DNA of 64,000 nucleotides from Streptomyces broussonetiae (lineage in GTDB: Bacteria; Actinomycetota; Actinomycetes; Streptomycetales; Streptomycetaceae). This document shows, piece after piece, positions 27,688 through 36,899 of this stretch. The stretch spans positions 496,001 to 560,000 of the forward strand of contig NZ_CP047020.1 in assembly GCF_009796285.1 (NCBI RefSeq). The letters run 5' to 3'. Positions within the stretch are counted from its first letter, which is position 1. Each line of letters opens with the position of its first letter. The position numbers and the translations under genes are program-made. The notes beneath the pieces were generated by a model. That model saw only the letters and a program-made list of their open reading frames with translations, had not been told where the DNA came from and ran no database searches.

Positions 27688-27895
27688 ATGCAGCACAACA
27701 GCGCACGCCTGAAGGCAGCATGGATCTGCCTACTCGTCGTCGGTGCCGGCATCCTCATCTTCGGTGTCGTCGCCGCGGTCGCACCGGGGGCCGACGACGA
27801 GCAGCTCATGCGGGCCGACGGTGCGACCGCGACCGGTATGGGCCTGTTCGGTGTATTGATCACCCTCGTTCCGTTCCGCCGCGGGGAGCGGTGCC
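27688..27895 (+). pseudogene. small membrane protein, 3'-truncated
   Basis: From ATG 27688 about 65 residues look like an intact N-terminus: a membrane helix (AAWICLLVVGAGILIFGVVAAV), then MGLFGVLITLVPFRRGER, the start of a second and third helix as in small four-helix actinobacterial membrane proteins. After FRRGER the character changes abruptly to non-membrane sequence, so the gene was probably cut by a deletion. From 27900 to 28142 nothing else is recognised. Confidence 0.5.
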
Positions 27896-28142
27896 GGTTC
27901 CTGGAGGAGCGGTTACAGAGCGTGGCGACCGCCGCCAACCTGTTCTCACTGGTGAACGCTTCCTCTCCGGCCGGGAAGCCGAGGACGCCCGAGGGCGCCG
28001 CCATCGACTTCTTCCGCAGCCATCCCGGCACCGGGCGGAGAGTAGACCCCGTGGTCGCTGCAGCGCGGTACCTCCTGCCGTGTGGTGCGCAGGAGCGGGC
28101 GTGGCACAGGGCCCGCCCCCGCGCTCATCCGCACCTGCGTGT

Positions 28143-30302
28143 TCAGGGCAGGTGCCACACCTGGGTGGACAGCCCGTTGCAGTCGTAGATCTGCAGCTGT
28201 GTTCCGCTCGCCGTGTTGCCCTGGGGGTCGTCCAGGCAACGTCCGGACTGGGGGTTGTACAGGCTGTCGTCGGCTCGGGGGACCCACTGCTGGCCGCCCA
28301 CGCCGTTGCAGTCGTAGAGCTGGACCTTGCTGAAGTCGGCCGTGGCGTTCTTGTCGATGTCGAGGCACTTGCCGAAGGCGCGCAGGGTGCCGTCGGCGGC
28401 GGCCGTCCACTGCTGTCCGGGGACCTGGTTGCAGTCCCAGAGCTGGGCCGCGTTCTGGTTGGTGTTCGTGTTGGTGTTGACGTCGAGGCACTTGCCGGTG
28501 GCGCCGGGGCCGGTGACGGCGGCCGCCGTGCGGACGGTGATGTTGCGCCAGGCTGCCGTGGTGTCGTAGTCGCGGACTCCGACCGAGCCGTGGGAGAAGG
28601 CGCAGTCGTTCAGGCTGAGGTAGGCGGGGTTGCTCCAGGAGCCGGACGGTGCTCCTTGGACGGAGACGACGCAGCCTGTGACCTGGACGGTCAGGTGGTA
28701 CCAGGTGCCGGCGGTCAGACCGCCGGGTATCGGCGTGCTGCCCAACTGGGTCCAGCCGTAGTTCTCGCGTCCGATCACGAGGTTGGAGCCGGTGACGCCC
28801 ACGTAGTAGCCGTCGACGTTGTCCGTGCCGGCGGTCGGGTCGGTGGCGCGGACGAGGAAGCCGGCGTTGCTGTTGCCGCTCGTGTCGCCGAGGCGGACAT
28901 CGCCCTGGAGGGTGTAGTCGGTCCAGCCGGTGGAGCCGGTGACTGCCTTGTTGCCGCCGGTCCCCGCAGCGGACTCGGTGTAGGTGCCGCCGGAAGCCGA
29001 CCAGCTGCCGCCGTACTGCGTCCAACCACCATCATTGGAGGAGAAGTCGGCGGTGTACGGCAGGACGCCGGCATTGCCCGAGCCGGTGAGCTCCTCACAG
29101 TTGTACGGACCGGCGGCCCCCGCCGCGCTGTAGCGCACGCTCGTACCGTCGGCCGAGGGCAGCAGGTCAGGGCTGTAGTTGGTGCCGCAACTGGACGGGG
29201 CTCCGCTGGTGGGCACCGCGATGGGGGAGGGCGTCCAGGACCAGGACCCGCTGCCGCCGGCGGTGTTGAGGAGGACCACCTGCTGGTTCTCGGGGGCCCC
29301 ACCGGCCAGGCGTGACTCCGTGTGGCCGGTGAGCATGAGCTCGCCCTTGGAGCCGCCGGCCGGGCTCCAGGCGATGACGGGGGTGCCGTACAACTCCCGG
29401 CCGTCGTCGGTCTTCGGGACGGTGCCCAGGTCGGAGGGGCCGCCGCCCCAGGTGTCACCGTCGGAGGACGTCTTGGTGTGCACCAGGCAGTTCTGCGGAC
29501 CGCACACCTCATAGCTGGCCACGTAGGTTCCGGTGGACGGTATTCGGGCCACCGTGATCATGCCGGGCCGGTCGGCCTGTGTGGTGCTGGCGACGTCCTT
29601 GACCTCGCCGGGAGTCACACGCGGGCTGCCGTCGGGGTTGGCGCTCCAGGTGTCGCCGCCGTCGGCGGAGACGATGTGCCCGAGGAACTGGCTGTAGGTG
29701 GTGTTCTGGCGCTCGTCGGAGAAGTACATGAGCATCTTGCCCGCGGAGTCCAGGGCGATGAAGGGTTCCCAGATTCCGCTGCCGTCGGCTCCGTGCGCGG
29801 TCTGCGGGGCCCCCACGTAGGTCCACGTGGCGCCGTGGTCGGTGCTGCGCCATTCGCGGAACGTCACTCCGGATCGGTCGGCGGGCAGTGTGGCGCCGAC
29901 CAGCAGCAGGGTTCCGGCCGGGTAGGCCCCGAGGGTCCGCGGATATTCGAAGAGGAAGGGCTGGTAAGAGAAGGTGTCGCCGGGGACCGTCGACAGGGTG
30001 GACCACGAGGCACCGTCGTCGGTGCTGCGGCGGATCACATACGAGCTGGAGCTGCCGTCGGTGCTCCAGTGCTCGAAGCTCGCGAGCAGTGTTCCATTGG
30101 CCGATCCGCTGTTCTGCAGGCGGATCATGCGGGTGTAGGCCATGCCCTCCGTGCTGGAGGCGGGGCTGTACAGGACGTTGCCCGGGGTGTTGGCGAAGGC
30201 GCTGGTCGGCAGGGCGAGCAGGCAGAGAAGGACCGAGGCGAGCAGGCTGAGCAGGAGGCGCGCACGACGTCTGCGGCGGTCGTGCGGTGGCGATGTGGCC
30301 AT
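28143..30302 (-). CDS. secreted sialidase-superfamily glycoside hydrolase with ricin lectin domain
   Basis: This 719-residue exported enzyme starts at ATG 30302 behind GGGAG. The signal peptide (LLLSLLASVLLCLLALPTSAFA) ends at about residue 38. The beta-propeller spans about 40-400 and carries four Asp boxes: STDDGASW, STDHGATW, SADGGDTW and a variant SSDGDTW. This is the fold of GH33 sialidases and GH93 exo-arabinanases. A concanavalin-like module follows at about 410-590 (TDYTLQGDVRLGDTSGNSNAGF), then a ricin B lectin domain at about 595-719 with three repeats ending QLWDC, QLYDC and QIYDC. It diverges from a LacI gene and shares its operators. Whether it releases sialic acid or arabinose is undecided. 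Confidence 0.88.
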   Translation of the reverse strand: MATSPPHDRRRRRARLLLSLLASVLLCLLALPTSAFANTPGNVLYSPASSTEGMAYTRMIRLQNSGSANGTLLASFEHWSTDGSSSSYVIRRSTDDGASWSTLSTVPGDTFSYQPFLFEYPRTLGAYPAGTLLLVGATLPADRSGVTFREWRSTDHGATWTYVGAPQTAHGADGSGIWEPFIALDSAGKMLMYFSDERQNTTYSQFLGHIVSADGGDTWSANPDGSPRVTPGEVKDVASTTQADRPGMITVARIPSTGTYVASYEVCGPQNCLVHTKTSSDGDTWGGGPSDLGTVPKTDDGRELYGTPVIAWSPAGGSKGELMLTGHTESRLAGGAPENQQVVLLNTAGGSGSWSWTPSPIAVPTSGAPSSCGTNYSPDLLPSADGTSVRYSAAGAAGPYNCEELTGSGNAGVLPYTADFSSNDGGWTQYGGSWSASGGTYTESAAGTGGNKAVTGSTGWTDYTLQGDVRLGDTSGNSNAGFLVRATDPTAGTDNVDGYYVGVTGSNLVIGRENYGWTQLGSTPIPGGLTAGTWYHLTVQVTGCVVSVQGAPSGSWSNPAYLSLNDCAFSHGSVGVRDYDTTAAWRNITVRTAAAVTGPGATGKCLDVNTNTNTNQNAAQLWDCNQVPGQQWTAAADGTLRAFGKCLDIDKNATADFSKVQLYDCNGVGGQQWVPRADDSLYNPQSGRCLDDPQGNTASGTQLQIYDCNGLSTQVWHLP

Positions 30303-30374
30303 GGCGGCTCCCTGTGCGGTGACGGGTGGGGACGCGGCCCGTCCGTGCGGAGGCGGCGGGTGCGGCGGGCGCCG

Positions 30375-30390
30375 TTTGCAACGATGGAAA
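30375..30390. promoter_or_regulatory. LacI-type operator, copy 1 (degenerate)
   Basis: TTTGCAACGATGGAAA; its reverse complement TTTCCATCGTTGCAAA matches copy 3 except at the left end. It lies 73-88 bases upstream of the secreted hydrolase start, within its 5' region. Confidence 0.5.
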
Positions 30391-30450
30391 AGCCCGCAGT
30401 CGGGGAGTATGGAGGCGCGAAGCGGCCTTTCACAATGCTTCGGCAGCAGG

Positions 30451-30467
30451 TTTTTGCATCGATGCAA
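30451..30467. promoter_or_regulatory. LacI-type operator, copy 2
   Basis: TTGCATCGATGCAA at 30454-30467 is a perfect 14-base palindrome in the divergent region between the secreted hydrolase and the lacI-type gene. Binding here could control both directions, including autoregulation. Confidence 0.75.
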
Positions 30468-30600
30468 TCGCCTAGACTGTACGAACCGCACACGGCACCG
30501 TCCGCGTCGTGAACCGCAGTGGCGACACGGCGGTACCGGCACGGTATCCGTGTCGCGGCAACCACACCGCACGCCGCCCGGCCAGAGAGGTCAACACATC

Positions 30601-31635
30601 ATGACGGCCCCCACGCTCCGAGACGTCGCCGAGCGTGCCGGCGTCTCGATCCGCACGGTGTCCAATGTGGTCAACGGCTACGCCCGGGTGACCGACGCCA
30701 CCAAGGTGCGGGTCCAGGCGGCGATCGACGAGCTCGGATATCGCCCCAACCTGATGGCGCGCAACCTGAAACAGGGACGCACGCGCATCATCGCGCTGGT
30801 GGTGCCGGCACTCGACGTGCCCTACTTCGCCGAACTCGTGCGCCTGATCATCGGTGAGGCGCGCGCCCGCGGATACGCCGTCCTCATCGACCAGACCGAC
30901 GGCGACGTCGAACGGGAGCGGGAACTGATCATGGAGGCGTCGCGCGCGGTCAGTTTCGACGGCGTGATCGCCAGCCCGCTCTCCCTGACCGCCGCCGATC
31001 TCGAATCCCGCCACGGTTCGGCGCCCATCCTCCTGCTCGGTGAGAAGATCTTCGACTCCAGCGCCGACCACGTCGCCATCGACAACGTCACCGCCGCGCG
31101 GGAGATGACCGCCCATCTCATCGGTCTGGGACGCCGGCGAATCGCCGCCATCGGCGTCCACCAGGACCCCACGGACGGCACCGCCGTCCTGCGCACCCGC
31201 GGTTACCGGGAGGCATTCACACAGGCCGGCCTCACTGTGGACGAATCGCTCATGGTGCCGACGCCGCACTACGAACGCCGGCACGGAGCCGCGGCGATGG
31301 CCCAGCTCCTGGACCATCCCGAACCGCCGGACGCGGTGTTCTGCTTCAGTGATCTGCTGGCCCTCGGCGCCATGCGTGTGGCCTTCTCCCGGGGGTTGCG
31401 CATCCCTGAGGACCTGGCTCTGGCCGGCTTCGACGACATCGAGGACGGCCGCTACAGCACCCCCACCCTGACCACCATCGCCCCCGACAAGCGCCAGTTG
31501 GCGCGTGCCGCGGTGGCGGGGATCCTGGCCAGGATCGAGTCCGACGCGTACGACGCACCCGTGGAGATCACGGCTTCCCATCGACTGGTCGTCAGGGAGA
31601 GCACGGTCGGCGGGGCAGTCGGCCAGCCCGTGTGA
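30601..31635 (+). CDS. LacI-family transcriptional regulator
   Basis: This 344-residue protein has the LacI helix-turn-helix at the very N-terminus (TLRDVAERAGVSIRTVSNVV, then the hinge region ELGYRPNLMARNLKQGRT). The periplasmic-binding-like ligand domain spans about 60-340, with IALVVPALDVPYFAELV, AVFCFSDLLALGAMRVA and LALAGFDDIEDGRYSTPTLT. Such regulators bind palindromes with a central CG and are released by a sugar. Four candidate TTGCAtCGaTGCAA sites surround it. It stands between the secreted enzyme and the intracellular GH2/transporter operon and probably controls both. Confidence 0.93.
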   Translation: MTAPTLRDVAERAGVSIRTVSNVVNGYARVTDATKVRVQAAIDELGYRPNLMARNLKQGRTRIIALVVPALDVPYFAELVRLIIGEARARGYAVLIDQTDGDVERERELIMEASRAVSFDGVIASPLSLTAADLESRHGSAPILLLGEKIFDSSADHVAIDNVTAAREMTAHLIGLGRRRIAAIGVHQDPTDGTAVLRTRGYREAFTQAGLTVDESLMVPTPHYERRHGAAAMAQLLDHPEPPDAVFCFSDLLALGAMRVAFSRGLRIPEDLALAGFDDIEDGRYSTPTLTTIAPDKRQLARAAVAGILARIESDAYDAPVEITASHRLVVRESTVGGAVGQPV

Positions 31636-31664
31636 CCTCGATGCCGTTTCGTTATGGACGGCTG

Positions 31665-31680
31665 ATTGCATCGTTGCAAA
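31665..31680. promoter_or_regulatory. LacI-type operator, copy 3, on the -35 box of the GH2 promoter
   Basis: ATTGCATCGTTGCAAA at 31665-31680. It overlaps a possible -35 TTGCAT (31666-31671). A -10-like CATACT follows at 31690-31695 after an 18-base spacer, giving a start near 31702. Confidence 0.65.
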
Positions 31681-31702
31681 GAGTCGCCTCATACTCCGGG
31701 GC

Positions 31703-33592
31703 GTGAACGATTTTGCATCGATGCAAAACGGCGGCTCCCCAGAGGGACACGGTCCTGGACCCCGGGACGACGACGGTACCGCCGCGGCCGCCCCCGCGGC
31801 CCCGCCCCGGCCGGAGTACCCCCGACCGCAGTTCGTGCGCCGCGACTGGCTCTGTCTCAACGGCACCTGGCAGTTCGAGATCGACCAAGCCGACACGGGT
31901 CTGGAGCGCGGCCTGGTGCACCGGGAACTCGCCTCCACCATCACCGTCCCCTTCGCGCCCGAGGCTCCGCTGTCGGGCATCGGCTGCCAGGACTTCCTGG
32001 AGGCCGTCTGGTACCGCCGGACGCTTCCGATCCCGCACGAGTGGGCCGGGCAGCGCATCCTGCTGCACTTCCAGGCCGTCGACCACGACGCGACGGTGTG
32101 GATCGACGGGCACGAGGTGGGCCGCCACCGGGGCGGCTTCAGCAGCTTCACCCTCGACATCACCGAGTTCGCCGCCCCGGGCACCGCCCCGGACCTCGTG
32201 GTGCGGGCGCGGGACAGCCGAGCCGGCGTCCAGGCCCGCGGCAAGCAGTCCACCCGGTACGACACCTACGAGGCGTTCTACCCGCGGACCACGGGCATCT
32301 GGCAGACCGTCTGGTTGGAGCCCGTCCCCCGGGTCCACCTGCTCCGGCCGCGCATCACCCCGGACGCGGCCGGTGGCCGGTTCCTACTCGACCTCCCGAT
32401 CTCCGCCAACGCCCCCGGCCACCACTGCCGCGCCGTCCTCGCGGACGACGAGGGAACGATCACCGAGGCGACGGCTCCGCTCGATGCGGACCGTACGGCA
32501 CACCTCGTCCTGGACATCCCCGCCGAACGGCGCCGACTGTGGCAGCCGGGACACCCGTACCTGTACACACTCACCCTCGAGGTACGCACCGCCGAGGGCG
32601 AACTGGTCGACTCGGTCGCGAGCTACGCGGGGCTACGGTCCGTGACGATCGACGGCCACGCCGTTCTGCTCAACGGACGGCACGTCTTCCAGCGTCTCGT
32701 CCTGGACCAGGGCTGGTACCCCGACGGCCTGATGACGGCGCCGGACGACGAGTCCCTCGTACGCGACATCGAACTGTCGATGGCCGCCGGCTTCAACGGC
32801 GCACGCCTGCACCAGAAGGTCTTCGAGGAGAGGTTCCTCCACCACGCCGACCGTCTCGGCTACCTCGTGTGGGGCGAGTTCGGCGACTGGGGCGCCAGAG
32901 CCGGAACGCGGCCCGAACGCCAGGCTCCGACCGCCTCGTTCATCACCCAGTGGCTCGAAGTCCTCCAGCGGGACTACTCGCACCCCTCGATCATCGGCTG
33001 GTGCCCCCTCAACGAGACCTTCCAGAAGATCACCGACCGCATCACCGTGCTCGACGACGTCACCCGGGGCATGTTCCTCGCCACCAAGACCGCCGACCGG
33101 ACCCGGCCGGTGATCGACAGCTCGGGATACTCCCACCGGGTGCCCGAGACCGACGTCTACGACTCCCACAACTACGAGCAGGACCCCGAACGCTTCGCCC
33201 AGGACATGGCGGGCCTCGCCGACGGCAAACCGTTCGTGAACACTGCACCGGACGGCAGCGCCTGGTCCCTGCCGTACGCCGGACAGCCCTACTTCTGCAG
33301 CGAGTTCGGCGGTATCCACTGGCCGACCGACCAGGCAGGGCTCCCCGACACCGGCTCGTGGGGCTACGGCAGCACGCCCGCGAGCGAGGAGGCCTGGTAC
33401 GAGCGCTTCGCCGGCCTGGTGGGCGCCCTGATCGACGACCCCCTGATGTTCGGCTACTGCTACACGCAGCTCACCGACGTCTTCCAGGAACAGAACGGCA
33501 TCTACCGGTTCGACCGGACCGAGAAGCTCGACGTGGCACGCATCCGGAAGATCCAGACCCGGACCGCGGCCTACGAACTCGACCAGCCCTGA
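31703..33592 (+). CDS. glycoside hydrolase family 2 protein, intracellular
   Basis: From GTG 31703 this is 629 residues; an in-frame ATG at 31721 gives 623. Neither has a clear ribosome site. A promoter predicted to start near 31702 would make the GTG leaderless, so I prefer it. The GH2 modules are present: jelly-roll (WQFEIDQADTGLE to DHDATVWIDGHEVGRHRGGF), Ig-like middle and TIM barrel. The acid/base Glu is in WCPLNETF (about residue 438) and the nucleophile Glu in YFCSEFGG. There is no signal peptide, so the enzyme acts on imported oligosaccharides. Exact sugar (galactoside, glucuronide, arabinoside) is not evident. Confidence 0.9.
   Translation: MNDFASMQNGGSPEGHGPGPRDDDGTAAAAPAAPPRPEYPRPQFVRRDWLCLNGTWQFEIDQADTGLERGLVHRELASTITVPFAPEAPLSGIGCQDFLEAVWYRRTLPIPHEWAGQRILLHFQAVDHDATVWIDGHEVGRHRGGFSSFTLDITEFAAPGTAPDLVVRARDSRAGVQARGKQSTRYDTYEAFYPRTTGIWQTVWLEPVPRVHLLRPRITPDAAGGRFLLDLPISANAPGHHCRAVLADDEGTITEATAPLDADRTAHLVLDIPAERRRLWQPGHPYLYTLTLEVRTAEGELVDSVASYAGLRSVTIDGHAVLLNGRHVFQRLVLDQGWYPDGLMTAPDDESLVRDIELSMAAGFNGARLHQKVFEERFLHHADRLGYLVWGEFGDWGARAGTRPERQAPTASFITQWLEVLQRDYSHPSIIGWCPLNETFQKITDRITVLDDVTRGMFLATKTADRTRPVIDSSGYSHRVPETDVYDSHNYEQDPERFAQDMAGLADGKPFVNTAPDGSAWSLPYAGQPYFCSEFGGIHWPTDQAGLPDTGSWGYGSTPASEEAWYERFAGLVGALIDDPLMFGYCYTQLTDVFQEQNGIYRFDRTEKLDVARIRKIQTRTAAYELDQP
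31711..31728. promoter_or_regulatory. LacI-type operator, copy 4, just downstream of the predicted transcription start
   Basis: TTTTGCATCGATGCAAAA is a perfect 18-base palindrome. It covers an in-frame ATG at 31721, so a repressor bound here would block the beginning of the GH2 transcript. Confidence 0.75.
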
Positions 33593-33668
33593 CCGGCGAC
33601 AGCACACGCGTGCCCGTGCGCCCAAGCAACTGTCTCGCCCGCCCCACCCACCATCCAAGGAACCCGCA

Positions 33669-34943
33669 TTGAGAACTCGCCTTCGCCGACTGACCACAGC
33701 GGCGGCAGCCTCGGCCTTCGCCCTCGTCCTGGCCGCCTGTTCGTCCTCCTCCTCCGGCACCACCGCCGACGGAAAGACCGTCCTCACCGTGGTCGGGTTC
33801 GAGGGCGGCGGCAACGAGATCGCCGACATCCCGGCCATCAACGCGGCCTTCGAGAAGGCTCACCCCAACATCAAGGTCGACTACAAGTACGTCGCCAACA
33901 CCGAGTACGACGCCTACAACAACACCCGGCTCGCCGCGGGAACCGCCGCGGACGTCCTCATGGTCAACAAGGACCGCCTGACCACCTGGCAGCAGCAGGG
34001 CTTCCTCGCCGACCTCAGCGACCAGCCCTGGGTCAAGCGGATGCTCCCCAACCTGGCCCCGTACACGCAGGTCGACGGCAAGACCTACGACTTCGTCCAG
34101 CAGAACATCCCGATCGGCCTGTACGCCAACCTTGACCTGCTGAAGAAGGCGGGCATCAAGCAGGTGCCGCAGACCTGGCCCGAACTGATCAGCGATCTCA
34201 AGACGCTCAGGGCGAAGAACATGGGCGGCCTGGAGATACCCAACCTCAAGGGCTGGGACGCCGAACAGGTCTCCCTCGCCCTGGCCGCCAACCTCATCGA
34301 CCCCTCCTGGGGCAGCGGCTACGACAAGGGCACCTCCACCTGGGCCGCCACCTGGAGCCCGGTGATCGACCACCTCAAGCAGCTGCTGACCAGCGGTCTC
34401 GTCGACGGCAAGACCATGAACGGCCTGGACCCCTTCAGCCAGGGCGTCTCGCAGTTCACCGCGGGCAAGTGGGCCTTCTACGTCGACGGCGCCTGGGACC
34501 TGAGCCACTACCAGCAGAGCGCCAAGTTCGGCTTCACGCTCAACCCCTTCCCCGGCGGCCCGGCGGGCGGCAAGCCCAAGACCTTCACCTTCATCGGCTC
34601 GGGGTGGTCGGTCAACGGCGCCTCCTCGCACAAGAACGCGGCCGAGAGCTACGTCGACTTCATGTCGCAGCCGCAGCAGGACAGCGCCTATCTGAAGGCC
34701 GAGAGCTGCTTCACGACGCTGACCGACGTGCCGAGCCCCAAGGTCACCCAGTCCGCCCCGGTCGCCGCCGCCTTCGCCGCCGGCAACACCAGTCCCTCTC
34801 AAGTCGAGGTGCCCAACTACCCGAACTCAGAGGACAAGTTCACCGCTCAGCTCAACGCGCTCTTCAACAACCCGTCCATGGACACCGGCGCGCTGCTGAA
34901 GCAACTCGACAAGGAAATCCCGAAGACCCCGTCGAAGAAATAG
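33669..34943 (+). CDS. sugar ABC transporter substrate-binding lipoprotein, family 1
   Basis: This 424-residue lipoprotein starts at TTG 33669 behind AAGGA. The lipobox LAAC has its Cys at residue 24. The SBP_bac_1 fold is recognisable from TVVGFEGGGNEIADIPAINA, AFEKAHPNIKVDYKYV and the closing NYPNSEDKFTAQLNALFNNP. It lies 76 bases after the GH2 gene and ahead of two permeases, so it should bind the oligosaccharide released by the secreted hydrolase. Confidence 0.94.
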   Translation: MRTRLRRLTTAAAASAFALVLAACSSSSSGTTADGKTVLTVVGFEGGGNEIADIPAINAAFEKAHPNIKVDYKYVANTEYDAYNNTRLAAGTAADVLMVNKDRLTTWQQQGFLADLSDQPWVKRMLPNLAPYTQVDGKTYDFVQQNIPIGLYANLDLLKKAGIKQVPQTWPELISDLKTLRAKNMGGLEIPNLKGWDAEQVSLALAANLIDPSWGSGYDKGTSTWAATWSPVIDHLKQLLTSGLVDGKTMNGLDPFSQGVSQFTAGKWAFYVDGAWDLSHYQQSAKFGFTLNPFPGGPAGGKPKTFTFIGSGWSVNGASSHKNAAESYVDFMSQPQQDSAYLKAESCFTTLTDVPSPKVTQSAPVAAAFAAGNTSPSQVEVPNYPNSEDKFTAQLNALFNNPSMDTGALLKQLDKEIPKTPSKK

Positions 34944-35021
34944 TCACCCCAGCCGTCCCAGAACCAGTGCGGGGCCTGCCCTGCGACAGGCCCTGCGGTC
35001 CGCGCCCCCGATGAGGTCGCC

Positions 35022-35894
35022 GTGAGACTCACCACCCGATCCGCCGCGCTGCTCATGCTTCCGGCCACCGCCCTGTACGCCCTGTTCGTCATCTACCCCA
35101 CCATCAGGTCCGTTCTGCTCAGCCTCACCGACGCCCACGGCGTCATCGGCGGATCGTTCGTCGGCCTGGACAACTACCGCGAGGCCTTCCAGGACCCGCA
35201 GGTGCTCGCCGCGCTCAAGAACACCCTCGTCTACACGGTCGTGGTGGTCGTCGTACAGAACGCGCTGGGCCTCGGCATCGCCTACTGGCTCTACAACTCA
35301 CCCGCCGTCCGCAGCATCGCCCGCACCGGGCTGCTCATGCCCGCGATGATGGCCCTGGTCGCCGTATCCTACCTGTGGTCGTTCCTCTACTCACCGGTCG
35401 GCGGCCCGCTCGACGCCGTCATGAACGCCCTCGGCCTGCACGGTCTGGAGACCTCCTGGCTCGGTGACACCCACACCGCCCTGATGGCGATCGCCGTGTC
35501 CTACATGTGGATGTACCTCGGCTACACCGCCACCATCTACCTCTCCAACTACCTGTCCATCCCCGCCGATCTAATGGAAGCGGCGGCCCTCGACGGTGCC
35601 CGCGGGTGGACCCGGTTCCGCCGCATCGACTGGCCGCTGCTCGCACCGTCCCTCACCGTGAACATGACCCTGTCGACTATCGGTTCACTGCGCGTGTTCG
35701 ACCTGCCCTTCATCATGACCGACGGCGGCCCCGCCAACTCGACCCAGACCCTGAGCTACGTCGTCTTCGAGGACAGCTTCAAGGACTTCCGCTTCGCCTA
35801 CGGCACCGCGGTGGCCGTCCTCCTGCTGGTCATCACCGTCATCGTCGGTGTGCTCCTCACCACCGTCCTGCGCCGCCGGGAGGTCGCCGCATGA
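35022..35894 (+). CDS. sugar ABC transporter permease, MalF type
   Basis: This 290-residue inner-membrane protein starts at GTG 35022. Six membrane segments are apparent. The first is SAALLMLPATALYALFVIYPT, followed by a GLDNYREAFQDPQ periplasmic loop. The EAA motif DLMEAAALDGARGWTRFRRI at about residues 184-204 contacts the ATPase. No ATPase gene lies in the cluster. Streptomyces sugar transporters of this type commonly share the MsiK ATPase. Confidence 0.94.
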   Translation: MRLTTRSAALLMLPATALYALFVIYPTIRSVLLSLTDAHGVIGGSFVGLDNYREAFQDPQVLAALKNTLVYTVVVVVVQNALGLGIAYWLYNSPAVRSIARTGLLMPAMMALVAVSYLWSFLYSPVGGPLDAVMNALGLHGLETSWLGDTHTALMAIAVSYMWMYLGYTATIYLSNYLSIPADLMEAAALDGARGWTRFRRIDWPLLAPSLTVNMTLSTIGSLRVFDLPFIMTDGGPANSTQTLSYVVFEDSFKDFRFAYGTAVAVLLLVITVIVGVLLTTVLRRREVAA

Positions 35895-36781
35895 CCCTTA
35901 CCGCCCCCAGCACCACGAGAGCCGTCAGCCCCGCCCCGGCGGACACCGCCCCGCGGCGCCGGCGCAGGCTGCGCAGTGCCGGCTCGCACATCGGCCTGCT
36001 CATGGTCACCCTGGTCGTCGTCGCCCCGATCCTGCTCATGGTGAAGGTCTCGCTGCAGTCCGACGCCGACTTCGCCGCCCACCCGCTGTCCTGGCCCAGC
36101 CACTGGAGCCTGCACAACTACGTGGCCGCGGTGCATGCCATGAACTACGGGCGCAGCCTCTACAACACCGTCCTGATCACCGGCGGCGCCGCCGCCCTGG
36201 TCGTCCTGACCGGATCACTCGCGGCCTGGCCGATGTCGCGCATCTCCCGCCGCTGGACCAGGACGGTCTACCAGCTCTTCGTGGCCGGCCTCACGGTCCC
36301 CGTCTTCGTCATGATCACTCCGCTGTACATGTTCATGCGGGACCTCGGACTACTGGACTCCTACGCCTCGGTGATCCTCGCGGAGGCCGCGATCAGCCTC
36401 CCCTTCGCCGTGCTCTTCTTCACCAGCTTCCTGAGATCCGTACCCGTCGATCTCGAAGAGGCCGCCGCCATCGACGGGGCGGGTCCACTGCGCACGTACT
36501 GGCACGTCATCCTGCCCGTCCTGCGCCCGGCGTCCGCCACCCTCGTCATCACCCTGACCCTGGCCATCTGGAACGACCTGGTCATCCCCCTGGTCCTGCT
36601 GACCTCCGACGCCAAGCAGACGATGACGCTGGACGTGTACTCCACGATCGGCACCCACGCCTACAGCACCTCCCAGCTCCTGCCCACCGTCGTCCTGGGC
36701 ACCGTCCCGCTGCTCATCGTCTTCCTCGTGCTGCAACGGCACATAGTCGCCGGTATCACCGCCGGGGTCAGCAAGGGATGA
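35891..36781 (+). CDS. sugar ABC transporter permease, MalG type
   Basis: This 296-residue permease starts in a four-base overlap (ATGA) with the previous gene. The N-terminal 40 residues are basic and Pro/Ala-rich. The MalG features are LSWPSHWSLHNYVAAV, PVFVMITPLYMFMRDLGLLD and the EAA loop DLEEAAAIDGAGPLRTYWHV. It completes the transporter with the preceding two genes and is the last gene of the LacI-controlled operon. Confidence 0.94.
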   Translation: MTLTAPSTTRAVSPAPADTAPRRRRRLRSAGSHIGLLMVTLVVVAPILLMVKVSLQSDADFAAHPLSWPSHWSLHNYVAAVHAMNYGRSLYNTVLITGGAAALVVLTGSLAAWPMSRISRRWTRTVYQLFVAGLTVPVFVMITPLYMFMRDLGLLDSYASVILAEAAISLPFAVLFFTSFLRSVPVDLEEAAAIDGAGPLRTYWHVILPVLRPASATLVITLTLAIWNDLVIPLVLLTSDAKQTMTLDVYSTIGTHAYSTSQLLPTVVLGTVPLLIVFLVLQRHIVAGITAGVSKG

Positions 36782-36899
36782 GGCATGCCCGGATCGGCCG
36801 GGGAACGGCCACTGCGTGCGCCGCCGCCCCGGTCGGGGTTTGCGCCGCACGCGTGGTGGAGACGCCGATGCTCAGCTGGGGGCGAGACGTCGGCGTAGA

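Noticed and set aside
27946..30512. Long ORFs antisense to the sialidase-superfamily gene
   Set aside because: Low-complexity Arg or Gly/Val-rich translations are mirror images of the real gene, which has a signal peptide, Asp boxes and ricin repeats.
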